NCBI RefSeq assembly: GCF_030915465.1
Contig: NZ_CP133267.1
Location: 1,649,001 to 1,713,000 of the forward strand
Length of the DNA stretch: 64,000 nt
From: Neobacillus sp. PS3-34
GTDB lineage: Bacteria; Bacillota; Bacilli; Bacillales; Cytobacillaceae
Direction: 5' to 3'
The notes under the pieces are model-generated. The model ran no database searches. It worked only from the letters and a program-made list of their open reading frames with translations, and was not told the DNA's origin. Below are positions 46,729-57,366 of the stretch, one piece after another; positions within the stretch are counted from its first letter, which is position 1; each line of letters starts with the position of its first letter. A program made the position numbers and the translations under genes.

Positions 46729-47550
46729 CTATTCTTGCTGTGCTTTTAACTTGTTAAGGTCTGGATTTCTCCCAAACCATTTTTTATAAATTTTTTCATA
46801 TGTTCCATCATCAATTACCTTCTTTACTGCTTTATCGATATCCGTCTTTAACTTGCTTCCCTTCGGAAACATCAATCCATAAAATTCAGAATCAAAATTC
46901 TCACTATCCTCAATTACCTTTAGCTTTTTTTCGGGATTATTTTTCGCATAAACCTCAACCACCGCGTTATCTGCAACAACCGCATCTGCTCCTCCGCTAT
47001 TGAGCTCCATAATTGCGAGATTGTTGTTTTCGAACTTTTTTAGATTCTCATTATTCTTGCCGAAAAGCTTTTCAATTGCCGCCTGGCCAGTTGTTCCATT
47101 TTGGACGGCTACCACTTTATTCTTTAGGTCTTTAGCATTCTTTATTTGGCTATTTTCAGAAACAAGGATTTTATTTGTAGATAAAAAATACGGTAGAGAA
47201 AAATCGTATGTTTGTTTCCGATCATCATTAATCGTGATGGACGACATACCTATATCTGCCCGTTTATTGGTTATTTCAACAAACACAGGGTCCCATCCAA
47301 CATTGTCAAATTCAGCCTTATAACCTGCATTTTTAACGACTGCTTTAACAAAATCCACATCAAATCCGACAATATTCCCTTTATCCATATACTCGAATGG
47401 TGCATAGGCTGCGTCTGTCACAATACGCAGCGTCTTTTTCTCCGAATCTGCAGCTTTCTTGCCCCCTCCCTTTTCAGTCTGGCTTGTACCGCAAGAAGCC
47501 AAAACAAATACTAACGTAACCATCCAAAGTAACGCAGAAATTTTCTTCAC
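46729..47550 (-). CDS. Polar amino acid ABC transporter, substrate-binding lipoprotein
   Basis: The 273-residue SBP_bac_3 protein has a lipoprotein signal peptide ending LVFVLASCG (lipidated Cys about 19) and the motifs DAAYAPFEY and GFDVDFVKAV of the polar amino acid family. The start is GTG 47550, with AAGGGGGG upstream; the in-frame ATG at 47583 lacks a site. It is anchored on the outer face of the membrane and delivers substrate to the permease encoded next. Confidence 0.9.
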   Translation of the reverse strand: MKKISALLWMVTLVFVLASCGTSQTEKGGGKKAADSEKKTLRIVTDAAYAPFEYMDKGNIVGFDVDFVKAVVKNAGYKAEFDNVGWDPVFVEITNKRADIGMSSITINDDRKQTYDFSLPYFLSTNKILVSENSQIKNAKDLKNKVVAVQNGTTGQAAIEKLFGKNNENLKKFENNNLAIMELNSGGADAVVADNAVVEVYAKNNPEKKLKVIEDSENFDSEFYGLMFPKGSKLKTDIDKAVKKVIDDGTYEKIYKKWFGRNPDLNKLKAQQE

Positions 47551-47702
47551 TATACCGCCCCCCTTGAAACCTTTGCTTTTCACCTGTAATTCAGCCTTTC
47601 TATAGCAGATTTCCGCCCTGCCACACTTTAAATCATATATATGTTTGTTATCTGGTTCTTATTCTTTTATTCCATCTCTATAATTCCTACAGAAAAAATA
47701 AA

Positions 47703-47724
47703 TACGCCCCTGATTAGGGGCGCA
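47703..47724 (-). terminator. Terminator of the EF-hand-like secreted protein gene
   Basis: GCCCCTGATTAGGGGC forms a short GC-rich stem with an A/T-rich exit on the minus strand, right after the stop at 47734. Confidence 0.65.
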
Positions 47725-47733
47725 AATTGACTT

Positions 47734-48537
47734 CTATTTCTTTTTTCCTGCGTTGTTATTCGAACTTCCTTTTCCAGGATTCGAAGGATCGACTCCTTTT
47801 ATGTCAGTGGTGGTTCCATCTGCCGGCTCTGAGCCATTACCCAATCCGTTATTATTTTTAACCTTTTCCTTTTTGGATTTATTTTTTCCGGAAATTGAAT
47901 GATCCTGTCCTCTGCCAGGATTGGAAGGGTCAACTCCTTTTATATCTGCTGAACTACCATCCGCTTGCTCTGAACCATTTCCTAAACCATTATTATTTTT
48001 GATGTGGGTCTTTTTTGAATGGGAAGTCTGCTTTGTTTCTTCACTCTCAGCACTGCTTACTTTGGGTAAAAAGGTTGATTTATCTTCAACAGTAGTAGTA
48101 ATAGTAGTGGGCTTGTGTTCAATCTGAATGTCTGACTTAGTTGAAACGTTGCCATTACGGAATCGATTGATATATTCAAAATAAGAGCTGACCGTTTGAC
48201 TCTTATCTGTTCCAGATAGCCCACTTGCAGTTCCCTTAACTGCCACTGGGGCAGGATTTAAGGAGTATTCCTTTTGCATTCTATCAAATAATGCCAATAA
48301 TTCCTCTTTTGAAAGAGAGCCATCACTATCATTTGAAATCGCATCAACCAGACCACCTAGTAACATCATCTCACTGCCTGAAGGCATTACCATAACCTGC
48401 GTTTTAGTTGGATCGCAGCCACAATTGCAATTTTTTTCATCATTAGAAATAGTAGAATGAGCCCAAACACGCGGCATAATTGTTCCCCCTGCAAAGCCTA
48501 AAGCTATGAGGACTGAGAAAAGCAGGATTTTTTTCAT
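47734..48537 (-). CDS. Secreted protein with EF-hand-like loop and duplicated Asn/Gly C-terminal repeat
   Basis: The 267-residue protein has a signal peptide (about 1-26), a CNCGC cysteine cluster (about 37-41), an EF-hand-like segment NDSDGSLSKEEL (about 68-79) and two C-terminal copies of a block of about 40 residues containing NNNGLGNGSE and DIKGVDPSNPG, separated by Lys-rich linkers. I do not recognise a characterised family. GGAGGG precedes ATG 48537. The upstream gap 48538-48834 is AT-rich and shows nothing else. A cell-surface or spore-surface protein is possible. Confidence 0.7.
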   Translation of the reverse strand: MKKILLFSVLIALGFAGGTIMPRVWAHSTISNDEKNCNCGCDPTKTQVMVMPSGSEMMLLGGLVDAISNDSDGSLSKEELLALFDRMQKEYSLNPAPVAVKGTASGLSGTDKSQTVSSYFEYINRFRNGNVSTKSDIQIEHKPTTITTTVEDKSTFLPKVSSAESEETKQTSHSKKTHIKNNNGLGNGSEQADGSSADIKGVDPSNPGRGQDHSISGKNKSKKEKVKNNNGLGNGSEPADGTTTDIKGVDPSNPGKGSSNNNAGKKK

Positions 48538-48834
48538 TTATACATATCCCTCCAAATTTGTTATAATATTCTATTTACAAATTAGAAGGTTATTAAACCT
48601 CTTACTCCTTCTTTTTTATTCGGTATATAGTAGTACTTCATTCTTTTTCCCTATTTTCCATATTCTCCAATTTTCAAACCTTCTCATTCTTTTTGTATTG
48701 TTTCAATCACCCTTATTCTCTTTTTAAAAAGGAATATTATTAAAAAATCCGCAAAAATCTATGACACTCTTACAAACAACTTGTCTCATTTTTCATTAAA
48801 TATAGTAGCTTTCAAAGAAAAGAGGTGAAATATT

Positions 48835-49090
48835 ATGGTGAATAACGTTGGTATCCCCATGCCCCCTGTTATTGTGACTATCCTCTGGCAAAGAAACCCC
48901 CTGGCCAAGAAATCCGAGAACAGTTATTGAAGCATCTATTATCGGAAACTTGACTAGATGCCAGAACTCCTTAAGACCAGGAAGCCTGCTCGTTGACGCA
49001 GAAGACTGTTTAGAACGTCATGGATTCCGTTTATTATCCGAAGAGCGACTAGGAGTATTCGGAATATCCGTTTTTGCAAGACAAGGCTAA
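48835..49090 (+). CDS. Small protein of unknown function, frameshifted as sequenced
   Basis: A GAGGTG site lies 7 bases before ATG 48835. The first frame reads MVNNVGIPMPPVIVTILW and then closes. A shift between 48888 and 48897 (one base too many, probably in AAAG) gives a product of 84 residues with IIGNLTRCQNSLRPGSLLVDAEDCLERHGFRLLSEERLGVFGISVFARQG. The two cysteines and lack of membrane helices are the only features I can name. It is flanked by a 12-base hairpin after the stop (CAAGGC/GCCTTG). Confidence 0.5.
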
Positions 49091-49142
49091 TAATGGCCTT
49101 GCCCTGTTTCTTCAACGAAGGAACAGGTTTCTACATAAGAGA

Positions 49143-49168
49143 AAAAAAACCACCCTTAAAGGGCGGCA
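49143..49168 (-). terminator. Terminator of the CHASE4-GGDEF-EAL gene
   Basis: CCGCCCTTTAAGGGTGG folds into a short stem followed by a T8 tract on the minus strand; it overlaps the last codons of the gene. Confidence 0.75.
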
Positions 49169-51699
49169 AATGTTCCTTGCTTTGATAACAGTTTTTCAAA
49201 TTGTTCGGAATTAACTGGCTTACTGAAATAGTATCCTTGCATTTCCTCACAGTTATTTTCAAGCAAGTAATGAAGTTGATAATCCTTTTCTACACCTTCA
49301 GCTATGACTTGCAACCGTAGGCTACGCGCCAAATTGATAATGGCATCAGCAATTTCTGTGTTCTGATGCTTTTCATCCATATCCTTTATAAATGATTTAT
49401 CTATTTTCAATTTATCGATCGGAAACTTTTTTAAATAACTGAGCGATGAATACCCTGTACCAAAATCGTCGATCGAAATTTTTGCCCCCTCTTCTTGAAT
49501 CTCTCTTAATGCGGCTATCGTTTCACTCGTATTATATAAAAGGACACTTTCAGTTATCTCTATTTCAAAAAAATGTGCCGATAAACCTGACAGCTCCAAT
49601 ATCTCCCTTACCTTCTTCACCATCCCAGGTGAATCTTGAAATTGCTTGGCAGAAAAATTGACCGCTATCGTAAGCGGAGGAGTGCATTTTTCATTCCACC
49701 TTACAGCCTTGCTGCACGCCTCTTTCATGACAAATTCCCATAGAGGCTGAATGAGCCCTGTATCTTCCGCAATAGGGATAAACTTGTCGGGCGGAATATT
49801 CCCGAGAATCTCGTCATTCCAGCGTACCAGTGCTTCAGCACCTGTGATAAAACCGGTCTTGACATTGATTTTCGGCTGAAAAAACACATTCATTTTTTCT
49901 TCTTGAATGGCTTTCCGCAATTGCGTTTCAACCCTTAGGCGGTCACGATTTTTTTCATTCAATTGATCATGATAAAGAACAGCACAATTACCGCCCTGAT
50001 TTTTTGCTTCATACATGGCCATATCGGCAAACATAATCAGTGTTTCCATTTTATCGCTATGGCATGGAAATAAACTAATCCCGCAGCTTGCGCCTACAAA
50101 AACCTCTGTCTCATCAATCGAATAAGGTTTTTTTACAGCTTCTACTACCCTATTGCCTATTTCTTGAAGGGCTGACGAGTGAACATCTTCCAGAATAATG
50201 ATAAATTCGTCGCCTCCCTGCCTGGAAATTACACAGTTTTCCAACACCATACAATTTTTAAGGCGGTACGCGATCTGCTGGATAAGCTCGTCCCCTTTAT
50301 TATGGCCAGGGAGTCATTTACATTTTTAAATCGGTCAATATCAATAAACATTAGAGCGACTTTTTGACTTTTGATTTTTGCATCATTTAGCATTTCAGTC
50401 AGCTTTTCTGTTACATAGCGCCGGTTAGGAAGCCCTGTCAACGGATCGTGAGCTGCCTGATATTCAATTATTTTTTGGCTCTCTTTAAAATGGTCAAAGT
50501 ATGTTTTTAAAGAGGATGACATCTCATTTACATTTTCAGCCAGAAAGCCGAGCTCATCTTTTCGGACAGATTCAATCGTTTTCCCGAAATTCCCTTTGGC
50601 AATTTCATTCACCTGGTCTGCGATAAAATCGATTGGCCTTGTAATCGTTCTGGAGAAAAAGGCACTTGTTAGTAATACGAGTAACATAAAGATACCTGAT
50701 AATAGAATGTGCTTCAGCATTTCCTTCTGCAATTGCTGCTGGATGATTCCATAATCATAAGAAAATCCAAGGACAAAAGGCTCTTCCGTCCTCAAACCTG
50801 AAGGCACAAACGTTTTTTGCACCGTTTTGCCTTTCAATTGGGCAATATAGCTTTGCTGTTTTCCAGTTTTAACCGCTTTTCGGATATATTTCAAATCTGT
50901 TTTTTTATTTTCATATTTATAAGTACCGTACCAGTAGGGCCTTGATGAGATTCGGACATACTGATTTCCATTATCATATGCTACGTCCCTTTTTCCACCA
51001 AATTTTTTCGGATTAAAGACGGTCAGCTCCAAAACACCCGGAAGATTTCTCGTAAATCGTTTCATTATCTTATTGGCGCAAACCGGTTTCCGTATTCCAG
51101 CACCTCTTTATCCCGCAAATAAGGGTCAATGATATAATCTGTACTTCCGTCATAGAAATAGCCCCATTTATCTGTATGGTCAGGGTTACTTGAAGCAACC
51201 TCAATCGGCCTGACCAATAATTAGGCAAAGACAGTCCTTTCCCTACCCTGACATATTTCTTTTCATAAAGCTGATTGAAAGCATCATACCAATACCCCCA
51301 ATCCTTTGTAGATAGATTGATTTCATTTGGATCAGAGGATTTCACACCGATAATATCATCATTCGTCTTCTTAAGAAGAGTAATATGGGATATCATCAGC
51401 TCTTTTGAAAGTGCTGCCAGCTGTTCGTTCGTCACCTGTTCATGCTTGGACGGCAAGGATTTTTTTATTGCAATAGAGGTTATTCTAAGTTCTTTGCCAA
51501 GGATATCTTCAACAAACAAGCTACCTTCCTTCGCTTGCTGCACCTGGCTGCCCACTTCCTGGGCAATTAAGGTGATTTCCCGTTCATTGCTCTTTATAAG
51601 CTGCTCCTTGGATCTCAAGAAATGAATTGTATTATTGGAAAGCAATATTCCAAATACCAATAAAGTAAAGATTAATGGTATTTTCTTTTTAATTTTCAT
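49156..51699 (-). CDS. CHASE4-HAMP-GGDEF-EAL membrane protein, three frameshifts as sequenced
   Basis: The repaired protein has 848 residues: a membrane helix (about 6-26), an extracytoplasmic CHASE4-type sensor (about 35-310, with KDWGYWYDAF), a second helix, HAMP, GGDEF with intact SRQGGDEF and EAL with GAEALVRW, DDFGTGYSSL and EGVEK. It should make and/or break cyclic-di-GMP in response to an external signal. Frame breaks are at 51219-51220 (AA, three restore), 51070-51071 (TT, three restore) and 50306-50307 (CC in a GGCC, three restore). ATG 51699 follows AGGGGGAG at a long 11-base distance. A leader terminator lies about 40 bases upstream. Confidence 0.88.
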
Positions 51700-51742
51700 A
51701 CTGAAAGGCTCCCCCTGCTCAAATCCCTGTTTACAAATGCAC

Positions 51743-51780
51743 AAAAAAAGCACTAACGGCCCTGCGAAAGGGATTGTTAG
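51743..51780 (-). terminator. Leader terminator of the CHASE4-GGDEF-EAL gene
   Basis: On the minus strand CGCTAAC-AAT-CCC pairs with GGG-CC-GTTAGTG and is followed by a T7 tract. It lies after a TATAAT box (about 51799-51804) and before the start at 51699, so it can only act as an attenuator or as the end of a short leader RNA. Confidence 0.65.
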
Positions 51781-51849
51781 CGTTTTAGTCTCTCACATTA
51801 TATCATTATACTCAAAATGGGTAACACGGGAATTTTTACTATAAATAAT

Positions 51850-51885
51850 AAAAAATGCCTGAATCATATAGAATCAGACATTCTC
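51850..51885 (-). terminator. Terminator-like hairpin upstream of the c-di-GMP gene promoter
   Basis: ATGTCTGATTC and GATTCAGGCAT form an imperfect stem with a T6 tract on the minus strand. No minus-strand gene ends here. A second hairpin TTACGTT-AGCAAG-AACGTAA lies at 51914-51933. A short minus-strand RNA is possible in the 51886-52065 gap. Confidence 0.5.
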
Positions 51886-52065
51886 ATAATTTTATCTATT
51901 TAGCTATGCTTTTACGTTAGCAAGAACGTAAGAAAAGAACATTCACCAATAATTTTTCAGCTTTACAAAAGTCTAAAACTAAAGCAGGCAAATTGTTATT
52001 TAATATTAAACTACCCTTTACATTCGGCTGATAGGATAAATGATAGAAAGGGAGGTTATCAAGCA

Positions 52066-53834
52066 ATGAAAAGTTGGTTCAAAAAATTGGCTCCTGCAAT
52101 ATTGGCATTATCACTATTGCCCGCTGCAGCAAATGCTGGCAGCAATCCCCTAACAGCAGCTGGAGTGCAGGATGGGGGTATCGGCAACTCGTCAAACTAT
52201 CTTAATGAATCACCTAATATCTCATTGGATCCAAAAGTTAACCAGATTATTTACCCTCTTTTCGGAACACCCGCCATCAAAAAGAAGGCCAATCTCTGAC
52301 GATTAAAGTCGACAGCCAGGGCAAACAGGCAGGAAACTGGGAAGTAAAACTGAAACAAACCAATCATTCTTCTCTATCAACTGAATACAATCTTCCAGTA
52401 GAAAAGGCTGAAACCAGCGAATCATATTGGAAGAACAGCAATACGATATACAATGTGACCGTGAATATTCCATCAGGCACCCCAGAAAAATTGTACGATT
52501 TAGAGGTTGCCTATACAGGAAATGGCCAGAGAATAACTGATAGTCAGCCACATGCCGTTAAAGTAATCGATGAATTCAAAAAGGATTTTACCTTTCTTCA
52601 CTTAACGGATACCCATGTCGGCTCACCGAGAAATGTCGGAGATCCTGAGAACCCATCGAGTATTGATCCAGCTCTTTCAAAGGAGGCAGGCATCTGGGAT
52701 CCTGACCCGAACAAACGCTGGCTTTATTTGCAAAAGGCCATTAATGAAGTCAATCTGACCAACCCGGACTTTGTCGTTTTAACTGGAGATTTGATGTTCG
52801 GCCAGATGAATCCACAGGAATACATTTATGAATACGAAGAAGCGTATAAAATGCTGCAAAAACTGAATGTTCCGGTATACATTGTGCCTGGAAACCATGA
52901 TTATTACGCCCAGGATGCTACTCTAGCAGATGGAGCAAAGTACTGGGAAAAATATTTTGGTCCACAATATTTCTCCTTTGATTACGGCCTATACGCACAC
53001 TTTATTGGCTATAACTCGTTCGATTGGGATAAATTTGACCGCAGTGGACACGGGACCGTCTCCGTTCCGACATGGGGAGGCCAAATAAGGTCACAGCAGT
53101 TGGACTGGATAAAGGCAGACCTTGCTGAAAATGCAAAAACAGCCCAGGGCGGCCAGATTAGAGGCTTGTTTTCCCACCATAATCCTCTATGGCAGGATCG
53201 GGAAATTTGGCCGCAAACCGATACAGAAGTCCAGGATTATTGGAAACAATATGATGCCCAGCATGATCCGCAGAAGCTTGACACCCTCCTTTTAGGGGAA
53301 AAGCTCGGATTAAAATATGATCAGCAATGGCATGGCGAGAATGCTAACGAATTAATTGCTTTGATGAAGCAATATAATGTAACTTTAAGCCTTCATGGGC
53401 ATACCCATATCGATAACGTCACAGAAAAGGATGGAATTCTGTACACAACCACAACCGCAATAGAATTAACAGGAAAACCGTGGGTTGGCTTCAGGCATTT
53501 CACCATGAAAAACGGGCAAGTGACTTCTTATAATTACGAGGATCCGGACCATTCGATTCCTGTCTATGAAAATGGGGATACGAAAAGCGGAGTCATGTCC
53601 TTTGAAGCGAATTACGCTTCAGTTAATGATGGCAGCGCCACTTCACAGGAAGCTACGGTAACGAATCGCCTTAATAAAACGATTACGGTGACCGTTCCGT
53701 TTTATCTCGCCGCAGGCAGCTATAAAGCTTCTGTTGGATCGATTAAGCAGAACTACAGCGCAGATGGAAAACAGTATATAGAAATTTTGATTACTCTTCC
53801 TGCGCAAAGCTCACAAAAAATTAGTATCCAATAA
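52066..53834 (+). CDS. Secreted metallophosphoesterase, frameshifted as sequenced
   Basis: The repaired 589-residue protein has a signal peptide (cut near NAG at about 25), an N-terminal beta domain (about 60-180) and a calcineurin-like phosphoesterase domain. The five metal motifs are present: LTDTHVG, LTGDLM, PGNHDYY, SHHNP and LHGHTHID. A C-terminal beta domain follows, with no LPXTG or membrane anchor. Such enzymes hydrolyse phosphomonoesters, phosphodiesters or nucleotides outside the cell. The frame breaks at 52279-52283 (five A, six restore it). GGGAGG precedes ATG 52066. Confidence 0.88.
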
Positions 53835-53837
53835 AGC

Positions 53838-53890
53838 TAAAAAAGGTCTGAATCCCGCTGCTATACAGCATTGGATTCAGACCTTTTTTT
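53838..53890. terminator. Shared terminator, convergent metallophosphoesterase and yfkAB genes
   Basis: AAAAAGGTCTGAATCC pairs with GGATTCAGACCTTTTT; both exits are T-rich. Confidence 0.88.
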
Positions 53891-55007
53891 ATTTTGTTAA
53901 TTTTGCTTCAAGACTTGTAAAATCAACTTCAGGATAATAGCTGTTTTTAACAAGGATATTAGGTCCCAGACATTTGACTTTAGGGCAATGGCAATTCAAT
54001 TCCTTGGCTACCGTTGTGTTCTGCCAAGCGTCATATGCATCCTGCAATTTGGTTGTTTGTATATTGCCAAGTGAAGGAGTATCTCCAAAATCGGTAACGA
54101 TTATGTCGCCGTTAAAAATATTCACGTTCAAACGGGAACGGCCATCAGGATCATTACGCACTGTGACCTTTTTACTCGTATAGAGCCGATTCAACAGCTC
54201 CAAATCCTCCTGGCTATTGCTGCACGGGTAAAACGGAAGCGTGCCGAACAGCATCCAAACCTTTTCATCCCGTATATCAAGCAGGTGGTGTATGGCACCC
54301 CGTATTTCATCCAATGTCAAGGTTTCAAGGGTGCTGGCAAAATCACTTGGATACATCGGATGGACCTCATGCCGCTGGCACAGCATTTCCTCTGTGATTT
54401 GGCGGTGAATTTTTTCAAGGTGCGGAAGAGTCCGTTTATTTAGCATCGTCTCTGCAGATACCATTACTCCTGCTTTTACAAGTGCCTTGCTGTTTTCAAT
54501 CATTCTCTCAAAATATTTCAGCCTCTGGGTATATGAAGGTTTCGTTTCCATCCGGGCAAACCCTGCTTCGATGAAATCTTCTTCTGTTCCCCAATTGTGG
54601 GATATATGCAGAACATCCAGATAGGGGACAATCAACTCATATCGGGATAAATCGATTGTCAGATTAGAATTAATCTGCGTCCTGACACCGCGTTCATGTG
54701 CATATTTCAGAATCGGTACCACATAGTTTTTTACTGATGAAGCAGAAAGCATCGGCTCCCCGCCTGTGATGCTTAAAGAACGAAGCGCCGGAATTTCATC
54801 CAATCTTTTCAATATAAGTTCAATCGGCAGCGCCTTAGGATCCTTCGCCTGAAGAGTGTATCCGACTGCACAGTGCTCGCATCTCATATTGCAAAGGGTG
54901 GTCGTTGTAAATTCAATGTTACTCAACTGAAGCTTTCCGTGCTGCTCAATATCCATATATGCTTCCCACGGATCATATAGCGGTGTGATTTTCTCTAAAG
55001 TTGTCAT
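53889..55007 (-). CDS. yfkAB: Radical SAM/CxCxxxxC motif protein YfkAB
   Basis: The 372-residue protein has the radical SAM cluster motif CNMRCEHC (about 39-46), the SAM-binding SITGGEPML segment and the C-terminal CHCPKVKC (CxCxxxxC) motif that defines YfkAB. In B. subtilis 168 the gene is split in two; here it is intact. The function is unknown; a second iron-sulfur centre is likely. The ATG at 55007 has AAGGAG upstream. Although the window has PqqD-like proteins, this enzyme is 33 kb from the peptide gene and belongs to a conserved family, so I do not link them. Confidence 0.92.
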   Translation of the reverse strand: MTTLEKITPLYDPWEAYMDIEQHGKLQLSNIEFTTTTLCNMRCEHCAVGYTLQAKDPKALPIELILKRLDEIPALRSLSITGGEPMLSASSVKNYVVPILKYAHERGVRTQINSNLTIDLSRYELIVPYLDVLHISHNWGTEEDFIEAGFARMETKPSYTQRLKYFERMIENSKALVKAGVMVSAETMLNKRTLPHLEKIHRQITEEMLCQRHEVHPMYPSDFASTLETLTLDEIRGAIHHLLDIRDEKVWMLFGTLPFYPCSNSQEDLELLNRLYTSKKVTVRNDPDGRSRLNVNIFNGDIIVTDFGDTPSLGNIQTTKLQDAYDAWQNTTVAKELNCHCPKVKCLGPNILVKNSYYPEVDFTSLEAKLTK

Positions 55008-55154
55008 TCTTTTCTCCTTAATTATAAAAATAAGCGCTCATCTGTGGCGGGCAAGGTGCCATGATATCACCCAATAATTATTTAGTTAAATGATATAAAT
55101 AAGCCTTTATCATAAAATAGGAAACTTCTTCAGGAAGGAGTTCTTTTATCGGTT

Positions 55155-57200
55155 TCAATTTTTCACGGCCGCTTCTTCTACCGCCTTTTCCAGCAAAGGC
55201 AAATACTCTTCTGGAATTAGTACCCTAAAATCCACTTCATGTCCCTGGTCAGCACATTGCAATAGATGGTTTTCAACTGTGCTTTCAGAAAGCTCTCTTG
55301 TTTCGGCAATTTCCTGTATGGTTAATCGGTTTTGATGCAATTTAAGTGTTTCAAGATGGGAGTCCCCAACAGCTTTCTTTTGAGCTTTTTTTGGGGGTGA
55401 TACTGCCTGCAAAACTCGCTGCCTTTCCGGATTTTCCTCACAAAAGACTTGAATGGCTCTTAGGAAAACGTCTCCATATTTCGTAAGTTTATGCTCGCCG
55501 ACTCCGCTGACAGACAGCAATTCCTCAGCAGATTGAGGCAGCTTTGCACACATATCCTTAAGGGTCGTGTCTGAGAATATCACAAACGGCGGTACATTCT
55601 CTGTCTCAGCTAGGCTTTTCCTAACATTCCTCAGTTCCTCAAAAAGAGGATCGTTACTGGAAACCTGCCTAATTTGCATTGCTTCTTTTTTGAATAGACT
55701 TTGTTTGCCAATGAGGACTTCTCTTCCCTTTGGCGAGACAAATATGGTCGGATACTGTCCATGTTCAACTCCGATCAGCTCCTGTGAAATCAAAAATTCA
55801 ATGAAATCGCTAATCTCCTGTGCGCTTTTATCCTTCAGGATTCCATAGGTCGGGAGCCGATTGAAGCCAAACTCTATCACTTTTTTATTCTTAGAACCCG
55901 TCAGAACCTGGGCTGTAAACATTTTTCCAAACCGCTGTCCCATACGGATGACACATGACATTACCATTTGCGCTTCCTTCGTTACATCGACAGTACTTCG
56001 TGAATCAGTACAGTTTCCACAGCGTCCACACGGCTCTGAATCCGTCTCGCCAAAGTAGCGCAAAATAAACTCCTGCAGACAGCCCTCCGTATGGCAATAA
56101 TCGGCCATTTGCTGCAGCTTTTCCAGCTCCTGCTGCATCCGTTCCCTATCAGCGGATTGATCAATTAAAAAACGCTGAATCTGCACATCCTGCGGCGAAT
56201 AAAGGACGGTACAGGCACTGTCCAGGCCATCCCTTCCTGCACGTCCCGCCTCCTGATAATAGCTCTCCATATTTTTGGGAAGCTGAAAATGTACCACATA
56301 ACGGATATTAGACTTATCTATCCCCATACCGAATGCCGAAGTCGCTACCATGACGGCCGCTTTATCCTCCAGGAACCGCTCCTGTTCGCTGTTTCGTTCC
56401 ACATCATTCATTCCAGCGTGATAACGTGCGACATTAATATTTTCCTTGCGAAGCTTTTCATAAAGCTGGTCAACCGTTTTTCTTGTCGCCGCGTAGATGA
56501 TGCCTGCCTCTTTTTCATTTCTTTTAATATATTCTTTTAAAAATAGAAAACGATCCTGTCCTTTTACCACGGAAAACGACAGGTTTTCCCTTTCAAATCC
56601 TGTAATGATTGTATGCTGTCCATCGATTTTCAATGTCTCACAAATATCTTCCCTGACCCTCGGTGTAGCCGTTGCCGTCAAAGCAAGGACAACTGGCTTT
56701 TGGGGCAGATTGTCCGCCATTCTTTGGATATGACGGTAGCTTGGCCGGAAATCGTGTCCCCATTGGGAAATACAGTGCGCCTCATCAACTGCAACGAGAG
56801 GGATCTCCAGGCTTTTTAAGGATTCCATAAAATCTCTGGATTCTAGCCGCTCCGGTGCGATATACAGCAGCTTGTACCTTCCCTGCTGTGCATCCACCAT
56901 TCGTTGGTTTGTTTCTGAGGCGGTTAGTGAACTGTTTATGTAGGCTGCCGGGATTCCAATTTGTGTGAGGGCATCAACCTGATCCTTCATTAACGAAATA
57001 AGCGGAGATATAACAATCGTAGTGCCCGGAAGAACGAGAGCGGGAATTTGATAACAAATAGATTTCCCTCCGCCTGTCGGCATCACACAAATGGTGTTGT
57101 TGCCATCGAGTACAGACCGGATTGCCGCTTCCTGCCCATTGCGGAATGCAGGGTATCCATAATACTTTTCTAATAATTGCTGTGCTTGCTGAATCATCAT
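55155..57200 (-). CDS. recQ: ATP-dependent DNA helicase RecQ
   Basis: The 681-residue helicase has Walker A MPTGGGKS, the DEAH box AVDEAHCISQWGHDFR, motif VI (QEAGRAGRDG) and the zinc-binding Cys set (CHTEGC, CGRCGNC). A winged-helix RQC region, an HRDC domain (LLSVSGVGEHKLTKYG) and a C-terminal helix-turn-helix (LTIQEIAETRELSESTVENHL) follow. It unwinds forks and recombination intermediates 3' to 5'. ATG 57200 has AAGGAAG 8 bases upstream; GTG 57206 is possible. It is monocistronic. Confidence 0.94.
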   Translation of the reverse strand: MMIQQAQQLLEKYYGYPAFRNGQEAAIRSVLDGNNTICVMPTGGGKSICYQIPALVLPGTTIVISPLISLMKDQVDALTQIGIPAAYINSSLTASETNQRMVDAQQGRYKLLYIAPERLESRDFMESLKSLEIPLVAVDEAHCISQWGHDFRPSYRHIQRMADNLPQKPVVLALTATATPRVREDICETLKIDGQHTIITGFERENLSFSVVKGQDRFLFLKEYIKRNEKEAGIIYAATRKTVDQLYEKLRKENINVARYHAGMNDVERNSEQERFLEDKAAVMVATSAFGMGIDKSNIRYVVHFQLPKNMESYYQEAGRAGRDGLDSACTVLYSPQDVQIQRFLIDQSADRERMQQELEKLQQMADYCHTEGCLQEFILRYFGETDSEPCGRCGNCTDSRSTVDVTKEAQMVMSCVIRMGQRFGKMFTAQVLTGSKNKKVIEFGFNRLPTYGILKDKSAQEISDFIEFLISQELIGVEHGQYPTIFVSPKGREVLIGKQSLFKKEAMQIRQVSSNDPLFEELRNVRKSLAETENVPPFVIFSDTTLKDMCAKLPQSAEELLSVSGVGEHKLTKYGDVFLRAIQVFCEENPERQRVLQAVSPPKKAQKKAVGDSHLETLKLHQNRLTIQEIAETRELSESTVENHLLQCADQGHEVDFRVLIPEEYLPLLEKAVEEAAVKN

Positions 57201-57325
57201 GCACACAACTTCCTTTTATAAAAATTTCATGTCGTTCTATTAATATTTTTTCATGATAATAGAATAAAAGCAACTATCCAGTAGTGCATATATGGATGGG
57301 TGTGGGGAAGGCCTAGACGATAAAA

Positions 57326-57356
57326 AAACCTGATTCCTATTAGGAAACAGGAGCAA
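57326..57356 (-). terminator. Terminator of the bile-acid-symporter-family gene
   Basis: CCTGTTTCCT and AGGAATCAGG form the stem on the minus strand, followed by a T7 tract. Confidence 0.85.
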
Positions 57357-57366
57357 ATCTATCTAT

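Noticed and set aside
53889..55007. Radical SAM protein as tailoring enzyme for the 22-residue peptide
   Set aside because: It is the conserved YfkAB family with its own CxCxxxxC motif, 33 kb away and monocistronic.
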